Shown: positions 25,060-34,516 of the stretch, one piece after another
Layout of the letters: every line of letters starts with the position of its first letter
Numbering within the stretch: position 1 is the stretch's first letter
NCBI RefSeq assembly: GCF_001889265.1
Contig: NZ_CP018151.1
Coordinates: 3,556,318-3,620,317, forward strand
Length of the DNA stretch: 64,000 bases
From: Microbacterium sp. 1.5R
Lineage (GTDB): Bacteria > Actinomycetota > Actinomycetes > Actinomycetales > Microbacteriaceae
Direction: 5' to 3'
Made by a program: the position numbers and the translations under genes
The notes under the pieces: generated by a model
What the model was told of the DNA's origin: nothing
Databases searched by the model: none
The model's input: only the letters and a program-made list of their open reading frames with translations

Positions 25060-26646
25060 TCAGCCGGCAGGCGTGATCTCGGCGATGTCCATCTCCCACA
25101 CCGAGTTGTACACGGCGCCGGTGACGGCATCCGCCGTGGCGATGTTGCGACCGGGGACGATCAGCGGAACGAAGGGACCCTCGGTCTGCATCGCCTCGGC
25201 GAACGAGGTGAAGGCCTCGCTGCGCTGGGCCTCATCGGTAGCGGCGGCAGCACCGGCTGCGATGCCTGCGATCTCGGGGTTCGCCTCAGCCGCCCAGCCG
25301 GCACGCAGGCCGACCTTCAGACCGGGAGCGAACGGAAGGAAGTTCGCCGAGTCGGCGTAGTCGGGGCCCCAGAACCACAGGCCGAAGCCCTCGGTGCCGT
25401 TGACGTACGCGTCGAGCTCGGTGGCGAACGGGGCAGGCGCGAGTTCGACGGCGATGCCGGCATCCTCGAGCTGAGCCTGGACGCGCTCGGCGAGCGGGGT
25501 GAACTCCACACCGCCGACCGGGTAGTCGTTCGGGAACTGCAGCTTCAGGGTCTGACCCGTGTAGCCGGCCTCGGCCAGAGCAGCCTTCGACTTGTCGAGG
25601 TCCTGCTCCACACCGCTGTCGAGGGCGCCCTCGAATCCGGGCGGGATCACTCCGGTCGCCTGCACGGCGCCGGTACCCGCGAGCTCGAGCAGCGCGTCGT
25701 AGTCGAGCGCGTAGCGGATCGCCTCGGCGATCTTGACGTTCGCGAGCTCGCCCGCGACGGCCTCGGACTGGTTGAGCAGCAGGAAGATCGTCTGGCCCGA
25801 CGGCACCGACTCGACGTTCAGTCCGTCGCCGAGGCCCGAGACCTGGTCGCCGTTGAGGTCCATCGCGACCATCGAGTCGCCGCCCTTGAGGTTCGCGAGC
25901 TGCGTCGCACTCTCCGAGACGTTGCGCACGACGACACGGCCGTATTCGGACTCTTCGTCGCCGTTGTACTCGTCGCTCTTGGTCAGCACGACCTGCGACG
26001 AGAGATCGAGGGTGTCGAGCACGAACGGTCCAGAGCCGGCCGAGGTTCCGTCGAGGAACTCCTGTGCGCTGTCGGTGCCGTCGGTGGTTCCGCCGTTCTC
26101 GATCACGACGTCGGAGTTGACGATGCCGAGCGCCGGGTTCGCGAGGATCGCGGGCAGCTGCAGCAGCGGTGTCTCGGAGGTGATCGAGATCGTCTTCTCG
26201 TCGACCTCGGTGATGGTCAGACCGCCCAGGAGGAAGTTCGGCTTGGCATCGGTCATGCCCTGGATGCGCTGCAGGGTGAAGACGACGTCCTTCGCCTCGA
26301 TCGGCGAGCCGTCGGAGAAGACGCGGTCCCCCTCGAGCGTGAACGTGAACTCGGTCGCCTCGTCGTTCTGCTCCCACGATGCGAGGCCGGGAACGGGAGT
26401 CGACACGTCCGAGCCCTCGAAGTCGACGAGCGTCTCGTAGAGCGCCTTGGCGATCATGTTGCCGGTCGGGTCGTAGGTGTGACCCGGGTCGGCGGTCTCG
26501 ATCGAGAACGCGGTGTCGATGACGAGCGAGTCGGAACCGGAGGATTCTCCGCCGTTGTTCGCCGAGTTGCCACCGGAGCAACCAGCGAGGGCGAAGAGAG
26601 CGACGGCTCCGATCGCGATGACGGACGTGCTGCGACGTGACGACAT
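25060..26646 (-). CDS. Peptide ABC transporter substrate-binding lipoprotein
   Basis: A 528-aa family-5 binding protein anchored through Cys23 (lipobox ALAGC). TFTLEGDRVFSDGSPIEAKD near residue 95-115 is the conserved family segment. First gene of the five-gene operon binding protein-DppB-DppC-DppD-DppF. Divergent from the AsnC/Lrp regulator, which may control it. Ligand unknown. Confidence 0.93.
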   Translation of the reverse strand: MSSRRSTSVIAIGAVALFALAGCSGGNSANNGGESSGSDSLVIDTAFSIETADPGHTYDPTGNMIAKALYETLVDFEGSDVSTPVPGLASWEQNDEATEFTFTLEGDRVFSDGSPIEAKDVVFTLQRIQGMTDAKPNFLLGGLTITEVDEKTISITSETPLLQLPAILANPALGIVNSDVVIENGGTTDGTDSAQEFLDGTSAGSGPFVLDTLDLSSQVVLTKSDEYNGDEESEYGRVVVRNVSESATQLANLKGGDSMVAMDLNGDQVSGLGDGLNVESVPSGQTIFLLLNQSEAVAGELANVKIAEAIRYALDYDALLELAGTGAVQATGVIPPGFEGALDSGVEQDLDKSKAALAEAGYTGQTLKLQFPNDYPVGGVEFTPLAERVQAQLEDAGIAVELAPAPFATELDAYVNGTEGFGLWFWGPDYADSANFLPFAPGLKVGLRAGWAAEANPEIAGIAAGAAAATDEAQRSEAFTSFAEAMQTEGPFVPLIVPGRNIATADAVTGAVYNSVWEMDIAEITPAG

Positions 26647-26795
26647 ATGGGCCTCCAGGGGCGAGGAGTTTCATCGGGTTCGGTCGACGCCGGGTGGACG
26701 ACCGGTGATCAGATTCGCATTGTATGGGACTATGTGTCCAGCAAGAATGCAGACGTCATCACAGTCTGTCCAAGACCCCGCCCGTGAGGAGCATT

Positions 26796-27383
26796 GTGTC
26801 CACTAAGAGCGACGAAGCCACGAGGCAATCTGGACGAAGTGCCGCCCCACTGGACGACATCGGATACAGAATCCTCGAGACGCTGCGTGATAACGGTCGT
26901 ATCTCGATCGCCGCACTGGCCGAGACCGTCGGGATCTCGCGGGCCAACGCCTACACCCGCGTCGAGACGCTGATGCAGGACGGAGTGATCACGGGATTCA
27001 GCGCCCGCGTCGACCAGTCGAAGGCCGGGCTGTCGATCGGTGCGCTGGTCTTCGTCACCGTGCACCCGCAGGCCTGGGCGTCGTTCCGCGAGAGCGTGCT
27101 CGAGATGCCCGATGTCGAGTGGTGCGCCATCACCACCGGCGAGCACGACGCCATGCTGCTGATCCGTGCGGTCGACGTGAGCGGCGTGCACGAGTTCACG
27201 ACGGGTGTCATCGCGCAGCTGCCCGAGGTGCGCACGGTCGTCAGCGTGGTCGTGCTCGACGAGGTCATCCGCCGGTCGTTCCTGCTGCCGAGCGACCTGC
27301 CCGAGCGCGACCTGGCCACGCCGCTGGGCATGACGCGGTGGACGCCGGCGACGCCGGGCCGCGACATGCTCCCGCCACGCTGA
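26796..27383 (+). CDS. Lrp/AsnC-family transcriptional regulator
   Basis: A 195-aa regulator. The N-terminal helix-turn-helix (LDDIGYRILETLRDNGRISI then LAETVGISRANAYTRVETL, about residues 18-60) is followed by a RAM-type ligand domain. The GTG at 26796 with GAGGAG upstream is preferred to an in-frame start at 26724. The 149-nt gap to the peptide-uptake operon suggests it senses an amino acid and controls that operon. This is inference from position. Confidence 0.87.
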   Translation: MSTKSDEATRQSGRSAAPLDDIGYRILETLRDNGRISIAALAETVGISRANAYTRVETLMQDGVITGFSARVDQSKAGLSIGALVFVTVHPQAWASFRESVLEMPDVEWCAITTGEHDAMLLIRAVDVSGVHEFTTGVIAQLPEVRTVVSVVVLDEVIRRSFLLPSDLPERDLATPLGMTRWTPATPGRDMLPPR

Positions 27384-27402
27384 CCCGCGGCGGAACGAGC
27401 CG

Positions 27403-27762
27403 TCAGGCGGCTGCGGGCTCTTCGCAGACGCTGAGCTGCGGCAGTCCGTGCATCTCGTAGTGCTCGACGAGGCGGATGCGACCGTCATCCGTGAGCTCGA
27501 GCCGGCTCTCCCCGTCTCCGGTCACGACGGTGCCGTCGGAGACGAGCACGTGCACGAACGAGACCCAGATGGTGTCGCCGGTGCGGGTGCCGACGAAGCG
27601 CCCGAAGGTGACGGTGTCACCGGAGTAGTCGCCCCAGATCGCCCCGTCCTTCTCCCAGTACACGAACTCGCTGGGCGATTCGGGATCCACGGCCGAGGTG
27701 GTCGACGAGACCATCAGGAACCGGCGGCCGTCGAGGGAGGGGATGGTTGCAGTCGTGCTCAC
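27403..27762 (-). CDS. Conserved small protein, calycin-like, unknown function
   Basis: A 119-aa cytoplasmic protein made of alternating short strands: FVYWEKDGAIWGDYSGDTVTF, then GTRTGDTIWVSF, then SRLELTDDGRIRLVEHYEM. This matches a small family often labelled N-acetylglutamate synthase in databases without support. The GTG at 27762 has GGAGG directly next to it, so the start is uncertain. Convergent with the AsnC/Lrp gene. Confidence 0.65.
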   Translation of the reverse strand: MSTTATIPSLDGRRFLMVSSTTSAVDPESPSEFVYWEKDGAIWGDYSGDTVTFGRFVGTRTGDTIWVSFVHVLVSDGTVVTGDGESRLELTDDGRIRLVEHYEMHGLPQLSVCEEPAAA

Positions 27763-27969
27763 CCTCCGATTATGGAGGGGGTGGCGGCGACTCTCATCTC
27801 GCCTCGTGAACCGTCTGTGTCGGCCGCCGGACGGGCGCGCGGAGCGAGACGAATTCCGCAGAGAGGCTCCCCGGCGCGCCCTTTCGTCTGACCACACGAT
27901 CGGGGTCGAGGTGCCGCATCGCCGTCGAGACCTCGGGAGTCGGGAAGGCCCCCGGGTACCGTGGGTCGC

Positions 27970-28941
27970 ATGCACTGGATGCCTGACACCTCTGCCGGAG
28001 ACTGGCTGCGCGAGCGTCTCGACGACCCCTGGAACTCGACGATGCACGCCGTGGTGCCGCACGGCTTCCCCGCGTATGCGCGCATCCTGCACCCTGCGAT
28101 CGTGCGATCGCTCCCCGACCGACCGGTGCCGACCTACGACGACTACGACCGGATGCCGGAGGCCGAGCGACAGTCGCTCCTCGATCGGTTCATCGATGAA
28201 CCGGCGACATGGGCGCAGACGGCCGCCGCCTTCGGCACGACGCTGCATCCTCTCGCTCAATGGCAGCGGATCGTGCGCACTCCGCCGGAGACCGACTGGA
28301 ACGCGCGGATCTCCCCCGACGGGCGCGAGTTCACCGCGCCGATGGACGGCTTCGTCTCACCCGAGATGCTCGCGACCGTCGTGGGTCATCTCGTCGCGCA
28401 TACCGCGACGCCGGATGCCGGATTCGCGGCGCTCTGGGAGGGCACGGGCGGGTTGCTGGGTCACCTCGGACACGGCCCCTCGCGCACCTTCCTCACGTTC
28501 GACGACGACCCGAACCACCGGGCGATGCTCGACCGCAGCATCCGCGATCCGCTCAACAACGCGTTCCGCAAGCCGGCGTGGCAGGAGGGCATCCTGTCGC
28601 GCGAGGTCTCGGAGGGTCCGCGGCTGCAGCTGCGGGACCGCGATCACGTGCTGTTCCGTGGTGCGCCGAGCACGTTCGCGCGTCGGGACTGGGTGCTCGA
28701 CGTGCCATGGCGGGATCGCGAGTCCGAGGAGCACGGGTTCGCGCCGGCCGCGCAGAGCCCCAGCATCCTGTGGCCCGACGACCACGCCTGGGTGCTCGTC
28801 ACCGAGGTCGACTACGACTCGACGATCATCGCGGGGTCCGCCGAGCTGATCGCCGAGCTCATCGCCGACGACCTCCTCGAGGTCTTCGCCATCCCCGAGA
28901 ACGCCGAGCTCACGTGGGACTCCGACGAGGTGAACCGATGA
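27970..28941 (+). CDS. Conserved actinobacterial protein of unknown function
   Basis: A 323-aa soluble protein without recognised domains. Notable segments are DPWNSTMHAVVPHGFPAYARILHP near the N-terminus, GTGGLLGHLGHGPSRTF near residue 160 and SILWPDDHAWVLVTEVDYDSTIIAG near residue 275. The latter resembles actinobacterial proteins of unknown function encoded beside membrane proteins. The start could instead be GTG at 27961; neither has a strong ribosome site. Its TGA overlaps the next start (ATGA), so the pair is coupled. Confidence 0.75.
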   Translation: MHWMPDTSAGDWLRERLDDPWNSTMHAVVPHGFPAYARILHPAIVRSLPDRPVPTYDDYDRMPEAERQSLLDRFIDEPATWAQTAAAFGTTLHPLAQWQRIVRTPPETDWNARISPDGREFTAPMDGFVSPEMLATVVGHLVAHTATPDAGFAALWEGTGGLLGHLGHGPSRTFLTFDDDPNHRAMLDRSIRDPLNNAFRKPAWQEGILSREVSEGPRLQLRDRDHVLFRGAPSTFARRDWVLDVPWRDRESEEHGFAPAAQSPSILWPDDHAWVLVTEVDYDSTIIAGSAELIAELIADDLLEVFAIPENAELTWDSDEVNR

Positions 28942-30053
28942 CGGCACCGCAGCCGGCCGCATCGTTCGACGCCCGCCCGCTCACCGATCCCGTCGACGCC
29001 CGGGCCGTCAGCACCTTCAACGCCGAGCTGCGCTCGCGGGGCAAGATGGGCGGCTCGGCCACGACGATCGTCGCCTTCGTGATCTTCGGCATCGCGTTCC
29101 TCGCGGCCATGACGGTCGTCGGCGCGACGATGGTCTCGCTGCTCACCGATGCAGGGTCGTCGTCGTTCGCCGGCATCGGGATCCTCGTCGCCGCAGTCGT
29201 CGGGATCACGATCGCCACCGTCGGCTGGCGCCGATCCCGCATCGCGCGGTACCGCCTCAACGCATTCGCCCGGGCGAACGGGATGACGTACGAGGCCAGG
29301 GTCGCCGATCCTGCCCTTCCGGGCATGCTGTTCGGCCTCGGACGCTCCCGAGAAGCCACCGATCTCGTGCGAGGCGCGAAGCCTCGCTTCGTCGAGTTCG
29401 GCAACTACCGATACACGACCGGGTCGGGGAAGAACTCGACCACCCACCGCTGGGGCTACGTCGCCGTCAAGCTCGATGTGCCCCTGCCGAACATCGTGCT
29501 CGACGCCAAGGGCAACAACGGCTTCGGGTCGAATCTGCCCGCGTCGTTCCAGCGCGAGCAGCGCCTCTCGCTGGAGGGCGACTTCGATCAGTACTTCACG
29601 CTGTACTGCCCCGAGGGGTACGAGCGTGACGCGCTGTATCTGTTCACGCCCGACATCATGGCCAGGTTCATCGACAATGCCGCCGAGCTCGATGTCGAGA
29701 TCGTCGACGACTGGATGTTCCTCTATACACAGCGCAAGGCGTCGACCCTCGACCCTGCGACCTGGGCGTGGCTGTTCGGAGCCGTCGGCGCCTTGATGAC
29801 GAAGCTCGATCAGTGGGAGCGCTGGCGCGATGAGCGTCTGCGGCTCGAGAGTGCGGCTCCGGCGTCTCCGTCGCCCGCCCTCGCACCGGTGGGCGCATCC
29901 GCGAGTCTGCCCTTCGCTCCGCCGGCCGGTCTTCTCGCTCCCCCGCCAGGAGTCGCGCGTGAGGGACGCCGGCTGAAGCGCAGCTTCCAGTGGGTGCCGA
30001 TCGTGTTCCTCGTCGGCTTCGCACTGATCTGGTTCTGGTTCAGGTCGTTCTGA
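28938..30053 (+). CDS. Membrane protein of unknown function (DUF3137-like)
   Basis: A 371-aa protein. A cytoplasmic start is followed by two membrane helices (about residues 43-66 and 75-95), a large soluble domain with the segment SLEGDFDQYFTLYCPEGYER near residue 215, a Pro/Ala-rich linker, and a C-terminal helix (VPIVFLVGFALIWFWF). The soluble part resembles DUF3137-type proteins. Coupled by ATGA to the preceding unknown gene. Function unknown. Confidence 0.72.
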   Translation: MTAPQPAASFDARPLTDPVDARAVSTFNAELRSRGKMGGSATTIVAFVIFGIAFLAAMTVVGATMVSLLTDAGSSSFAGIGILVAAVVGITIATVGWRRSRIARYRLNAFARANGMTYEARVADPALPGMLFGLGRSREATDLVRGAKPRFVEFGNYRYTTGSGKNSTTHRWGYVAVKLDVPLPNIVLDAKGNNGFGSNLPASFQREQRLSLEGDFDQYFTLYCPEGYERDALYLFTPDIMARFIDNAAELDVEIVDDWMFLYTQRKASTLDPATWAWLFGAVGALMTKLDQWERWRDERLRLESAAPASPSPALAPVGASASLPFAPPAGLLAPPPGVAREGRRLKRSFQWVPIVFLVGFALIWFWFRSF

Positions 30054-30425
30054 GGGAACCCCCGAGGGTGGGTTGTGGGGGTGGGTGCTGACTGGGGATC
30101 AGCGCTCCCACCCCATCCCCCCTCGGGATCAGAAGAAGATCTGACTCTCCCTCCGCAGGACGGTCGAACCGTCCACGCGCGGGTCAGCTGGGGACTGACG
30201 ACTCTGCGCGTATATGAGTAATGGTATACCGGTATACGTTGCATTCCATTGCGTCCGAGAGACTCGACCGAACACGTTGCATCCGGTCCAGAAACGTGCG
30301 AAATGAGGGTCTGGGGCGCCTTTCCGACACCGCATTCGTGCATACCCTCCTCGCACCGTGATCTCCGTTACCCAGAGTGACGCGTCCGGCCCCACCCCCG
30401 TCTGCATGCAAGAGAATGGAAGGTG
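30054..30425. promoter_or_regulatory. Intergenic region: two-tier hairpin and 14-bp palindrome
   Basis: A nested hairpin (outer CCCGAGGG 30061-30068 with CCCTCGGG 30120-30127; inner stem 30079-30113) should end transcription of the membrane-protein gene. At 30224-30237 lies the perfect palindrome GTATACCGGTATAC in locally AT-rich DNA, a likely operator for the peptide-uptake operon that follows. No coding region seen. Confidence 0.6.
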
Positions 30426-31121
30426 ATGTCTGAACTCGAAGATCACACCCAGTGGCAGGCCGATCGCCGCGCCTCCGTCACCTCTGCGACCGGCAACCTC
30501 GCGCTGATCGATACCCGCTGGACGGGCGAGGCTCCCGATCTGGATGCCGAGCGGCAGGCCTCATCCGACACGGTGACCGTGACGCCGATCCAGCGCACGA
30601 ACATCGAGACCGGGGAGGCCGAGCACGGGCTGCGCGTGTGGGATGCCGAGTCCCCCGCCATCCGCGCCTTCGACCGCATCGACACATACGAGTACGACCC
30701 GGCATGGGTTCTCGAGGGACACTTCACGCCGGTCTCCGGCGATCGTCGGGTGTCGTTCGAGCACATCCGCGACAACGGCGGCACGCGTGAGCTCGTCGTC
30801 CCCGGCGACATCCACTTCGTGCTCGACGGCCGCGCGTACGACCTTGCGGCCTTCGACGACGGCGGCACGCTGCTGCTCGTCTTCGGCGACGAGACGAACG
30901 GTTCCGAGACCTACGGATCCGGCCGCTTCCTCTTCGTAGAGCTCCGTGACGACGAGGGCACCGTGGTGCTCGACTTCAACCGCGCCTTCGTGCCGCCGTG
31001 CGGATTCAGCGCCCAGTACAACTGCCCGCTGCCGCCGGCATCCAACCGCTTCCCCCTGCCTATCCGAGCAGGCGAGAAGAACGTCGTCTTCCGCGACGGC
31101 TTCGACATCTACGCGGCGTGA
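30426..31121 (+). CDS. DUF1684 family protein
   Basis: A 231-aa protein of the DUF1684 family. The strongly conserved C-terminal signature FVPPCGFSAQYNCPLPP followed by NRFPLPIRAGEK is present, as is WQADRRASVTSATGNLALI at the N-terminus. GGAAGG precedes the start; GTG at 30423 is an alternative. It opens a transcription unit with the peptide transporter 28 nt downstream. The biochemical role is unknown; the linkage suggests processing or sensing of a transported compound. Confidence 0.85.
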   Translation: MSELEDHTQWQADRRASVTSATGNLALIDTRWTGEAPDLDAERQASSDTVTVTPIQRTNIETGEAEHGLRVWDAESPAIRAFDRIDTYEYDPAWVLEGHFTPVSGDRRVSFEHIRDNGGTRELVVPGDIHFVLDGRAYDLAAFDDGGTLLLVFGDETNGSETYGSGRFLFVELRDDEGTVVLDFNRAFVPPCGFSAQYNCPLPPASNRFPLPIRAGEKNVVFRDGFDIYAA

Positions 31122-31149
31122 CGCCGCGCACCCTCACCCTGGAGCACTC

Positions 31150-32643
31150 ATGAGAAGAACCCGCATCCTCGGCGCGCTCGGCGCCGTCGCCACGCTCGCC
31201 CTCGTGGCCGGCTGCGCGTCGGGCGCCACCGACGACGCCGCGAGCGAAGACGCCACCATCGTCATCGGGTCGCTGTACGAGCCCACCAACCTGAGCAACA
31301 CGCAGGGCGGCGGACAGGGTGTGACCGAGGCACTGACCGGCAACGTCTACGAGGGCCTCTACCGCCTGACCGACGACGGAGAGGTCGAGCCGCTTCTCGC
31401 CGAAGACGCCCAGGTGTCGGATGACGGCCTGACCTACACGATCACTCTGCGCGACGATGTGACGTTCCACTCGGGTGACCCGCTCACCTCCGCCGACGTG
31501 AAGTCGAGCATCGAGGCCGTCACCGCCGAGGACTCGGTGTCGGCGCGCAAGTCGAGCTTCACGACCATCGCCGACATCGCGACGCCCGATGACCAGACCG
31601 TCGTCTTCACGCTGTCGCAGCGGTCGATCTCGTTCCTCTACAACCTCAGCTACGTCTGGATCGTCAACGACGAGGCCGGTGACATCACCGGCACGGAAGA
31701 CGGCACCGGCCCCTACACGCTCGACGAGTGGAAGAAGGGCTCGACCCTGACCCTCGAGCGCTGGGACGACTACTGGGGCGAGCCCGCCAAGAACGGCGAG
31801 GTCGTCTACACGTACTTCACCGACGCGACCGCTGAGAACAACGCTCTGGCCACCGGCGAGATCGACGTGATCACCAGCGTGCAGAGCCCGGACTCGCTCG
31901 CGCAGTTCGACAGCGACGACTACGTCATCAGCGAGGGCACCTCGACGACCAAGGAGCTGCTCGCCTTCAACGACCGGGTCGCCCCGTTCGACAACGCCCT
32001 CGTGCGCAAGGCGATCTACTCGGCCATCGACACCCAGAAGCTGCTCGAGTCGATCTGGGGCGACTACGGCACGCTCATCGGATCGATGGTGCCGCCCACC
32101 GACCCCTGGTACGAGGACCTCACCCAGGTGAACCCGTACGACGTCGACCTCTCGAAGGATCTGCTCGCGCAGGCCGACTACGCCGACGGCTTCACCTTCA
32201 CGCTCGATACCCCGAGCTACGACCCGCACCCTGCCGTCGCGGAGTTCCTGCAGTCGCAGCTCGCCGAGGTCGGCATCACGGTCGAGATCAACACGATCAG
32301 CGCCGACGAGTGGTACACCAAGGTCTTCAAGGAGCAGGACTTCGAGGCCACCCTGCAGGAGCACGTGAACGACCGCGACGTGGTCTGGTACGGCAACCCC
32401 GACTTCTACTGGGGCTACGACGACGCCCAGGTGCAGCAGTGGGTCGCCGAGGCCGAGCAGGCCGCCTCGACCGACGAGCAGACAGCTCTGCTGAAGCAGG
32501 TCAACGAGAAGATCGCCGAGGATGCCGCGAGCGTATGGTTGTACCTGTACCCGCAGATCGTGGTCGCCTCGAGCGACCTCAGCGGTTACCCGGTCAACGG
32601 CCTGAACTCGCAGTTCTTCGCCTACGACATCGTCAAGTCCTGA
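31150..32643 (+). CDS. Peptide ABC transporter substrate-binding lipoprotein (second system)
   Basis: A 497-aa family-5 binding protein anchored through Cys22 (lipobox LVAGC). It has the family segment YTITLRDDVTFHSGDPLTSAD near residue 97-117. Distinct from the first system's binding protein, so ligand specificity should differ. Begins a five-gene uptake operon reading rightward behind DUF1684. Confidence 0.93.
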   Translation: MRRTRILGALGAVATLALVAGCASGATDDAASEDATIVIGSLYEPTNLSNTQGGGQGVTEALTGNVYEGLYRLTDDGEVEPLLAEDAQVSDDGLTYTITLRDDVTFHSGDPLTSADVKSSIEAVTAEDSVSARKSSFTTIADIATPDDQTVVFTLSQRSISFLYNLSYVWIVNDEAGDITGTEDGTGPYTLDEWKKGSTLTLERWDDYWGEPAKNGEVVYTYFTDATAENNALATGEIDVITSVQSPDSLAQFDSDDYVISEGTSTTKELLAFNDRVAPFDNALVRKAIYSAIDTQKLLESIWGDYGTLIGSMVPPTDPWYEDLTQVNPYDVDLSKDLLAQADYADGFTFTLDTPSYDPHPAVAEFLQSQLAEVGITVEINTISADEWYTKVFKEQDFEATLQEHVNDRDVVWYGNPDFYWGYDDAQVQQWVAEAEQAASTDEQTALLKQVNEKIAEDAASVWLYLYPQIVVASSDLSGYPVNGLNSQFFAYDIVKS

Positions 32644-32648
32644 CGCGC

Positions 32649-32679
32649 GAGGGGGATGCCGCGTGTCGGCATCCCCCTC
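32649..32679 (+). terminator. Attenuator-like hairpin between binding protein and permeases
   Basis: A perfect 13-bp stem with a 5-nt loop followed by TTTC, starting 6 nt after the binding-protein stop and 18 nt before the permease start. It would give more binding protein than permease mRNA. Confidence 0.7.
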
Positions 32680-32696
32680 TTTCATCCTGAGAAGCC

Positions 32697-33659
32697 ATGC
32701 TCGCCTACCTGCTGCGCCGCCTCGCGTTCCTCGTGGTCTCGCTCGTCGTCGCGATGATCGCGATCTTCGTGCTGCTGCGGCTGCTCCCCGGCGACCCGGC
32801 GAACGCCCTGCTCTCGGTGAATGCGACACCCGAGCAGATCACCGCCGCCCGCGCACAGGTCGGCTCGGATCAGCCCCTCCTGCAGCAGTTCACGACCTGG
32901 GCCGGTCAGCTCCTGCGCTTCGACCTCGGTAAGTCGTTCCTGAGCTCGCGTCCGGTCGGCCCCGACATCGCCGATCGCCTCGCCGTGACCCTCCCACTCA
33001 CACTCATCGCGTTCACCGCCGCCCTTCTCGTCTCCCTGGTGATCGGCATCACCGCCGCCGTGAAGTCCGACCGCTGGTACGGCATCGCGCTCTCGGGATT
33101 CGCGCAGCTGGGTGTTGCCGTGCCGGTGTTCTGGGTGGGCGTCGTGCTCGTCTGGATCTTCGCACTCGGCCTCGGCCTGCTGCCGTCCGGCGGATTCCCG
33201 CGCGACGGCTGGGAGGATCCGGCCGACGCGCTGCGGTCTCTCGCGCTGCCGGTGACGACGATCGTGATCGTGATGAGTGCATCCCTCAGCCGTTACGTGC
33301 GCTCCGCCTCCCTCGACGTGATCGGCAGCGATTACCTCCGCACCGCGCGCGCCGGCGGGTCGGGCATGTCCGAGGCGCTGCTGCGTCACGGAGTGCGCAA
33401 CGGCTCGGTGCCGGTCGTCGCGGTCCTCGGCATCGAGCTGTCCACCACGCTGCTCGGCGCGGTCGTCGTCGAGAGCGTCTTCACTCTTCCCGGTCTCGGC
33501 AGTCTGCTGCTGTCGGCCATCGAACAGCATGATTTCCAGGTCATCCAGGGCGTCCTCGTCGTCAGCACCCTCTTCGTGCTGCTCGTCGGGTTCGCCGCCG
33601 ACATCGTGCAGCGCCTGATCGATCCGCGACTGCGCACGAGCGTCTCGGGCAACCGATGA
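32697..33659 (+). CDS. Peptide ABC transporter permease (DppB-like, second system)
   Basis: A 320-aa permease starting MLAYLLRRLAFLVVSLVVAM, with LLRLLPGDPA near residue 25-34 as the DppB mark, and about six membrane helices. It ends with an ATGA overlap with the DppC-like gene. Confidence 0.94.
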   Translation: MLAYLLRRLAFLVVSLVVAMIAIFVLLRLLPGDPANALLSVNATPEQITAARAQVGSDQPLLQQFTTWAGQLLRFDLGKSFLSSRPVGPDIADRLAVTLPLTLIAFTAALLVSLVIGITAAVKSDRWYGIALSGFAQLGVAVPVFWVGVVLVWIFALGLGLLPSGGFPRDGWEDPADALRSLALPVTTIVIVMSASLSRYVRSASLDVIGSDYLRTARAGGSGMSEALLRHGVRNGSVPVVAVLGIELSTTLLGAVVVESVFTLPGLGSLLLSAIEQHDFQVIQGVLVVSTLFVLLVGFAADIVQRLIDPRLRTSVSGNR

Positions 33660-34516
33660 GCCGCGTCGCCGAGCAGCTGATCACCGGATCCGTCCCCGTG
33701 CGGAGGCGGCCGAAGGCGACCCTGCTGATCGGGCTCGTGCTCACCGGCATCATCGTGCTCATCGCGCTGGTGTCGCTGTTCTGGCTCCCCTATCCGCTCG
33801 CCGACACGAGTGGTAGTCGTCTCGAGGGGCCGAGCGCCATGCACCTGCTCGGCACCGATCGGCTCGGCCGCGACCTGCTCTCGCAGCTCATGTGGGGTGC
33901 GAGGATCGCCTTGATCGTGGGCATCTGCTCGGTCGCGATCGCCGCCGTTCTCGGCGTGATCGTCGGACTGATCGCCGCCTTCTCACGGCCATGGGTCGAC
34001 GACACGCTCTCCGCCGGACTGGACGTCGTGATCGCCTTCCCGGTGCTGCTGCTCGCGATGCTCGTCGTCGCGGTGCAGGGAGCGTCGCTGTGGTCGGCGG
34101 TGCTCGCGATCGGACTGGCGATGTCGGCGGTCGTCGCGCGTCTCACCCGCATCCTCTCGCGCCGCGTGCTGCAGGAGCAGTACATCACCGCCGCACGCAC
34201 CAGCGGCACGGGTGTGCTCGGCATCGTGTTCCAGCACGTGCTCCCCAACATCGCACCGACCCTCGCGGTCAGCCTGGCGCTGCAGTTCGGTGCCGCGGTG
34301 CTCGCGGAGGCGAGCCTGTCGTACCTCGGGCTCGGTGCCCCGCCGCCCAACGCCTCGTGGGGTCGGATGCTGCAGGAGGCGCAGGGCACCGTGCTCACCG
34401 CTCCCGTCGGCGCTATCGCCCCCGGCATCGCGATCATCGCCCTCGTGCTCGGGGTCAACTTCCTCGCCGACGGCCTGCGCGATCTCGCCGACCCGACCCG
34501 CAGGAGGAGCCGATGA
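33656..34516 (+). CDS. Peptide ABC transporter permease (DppC-like, second system)
   Basis: A 286-aa permease with the LGTDRLGRDLLSQLMWG motif near residue 65 and about six membrane helices. It overlaps both neighbours by ATGA, so all transport genes downstream of the hairpin are translationally coupled. Confidence 0.94.
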   Translation: MSRVAEQLITGSVPVRRRPKATLLIGLVLTGIIVLIALVSLFWLPYPLADTSGSRLEGPSAMHLLGTDRLGRDLLSQLMWGARIALIVGICSVAIAAVLGVIVGLIAAFSRPWVDDTLSAGLDVVIAFPVLLLAMLVVAVQGASLWSAVLAIGLAMSAVVARLTRILSRRVLQEQYITAARTSGTGVLGIVFQHVLPNIAPTLAVSLALQFGAAVLAEASLSYLGLGAPPPNASWGRMLQEAQGTVLTAPVGAIAPGIAIIALVLGVNFLADGLRDLADPTRRRSR

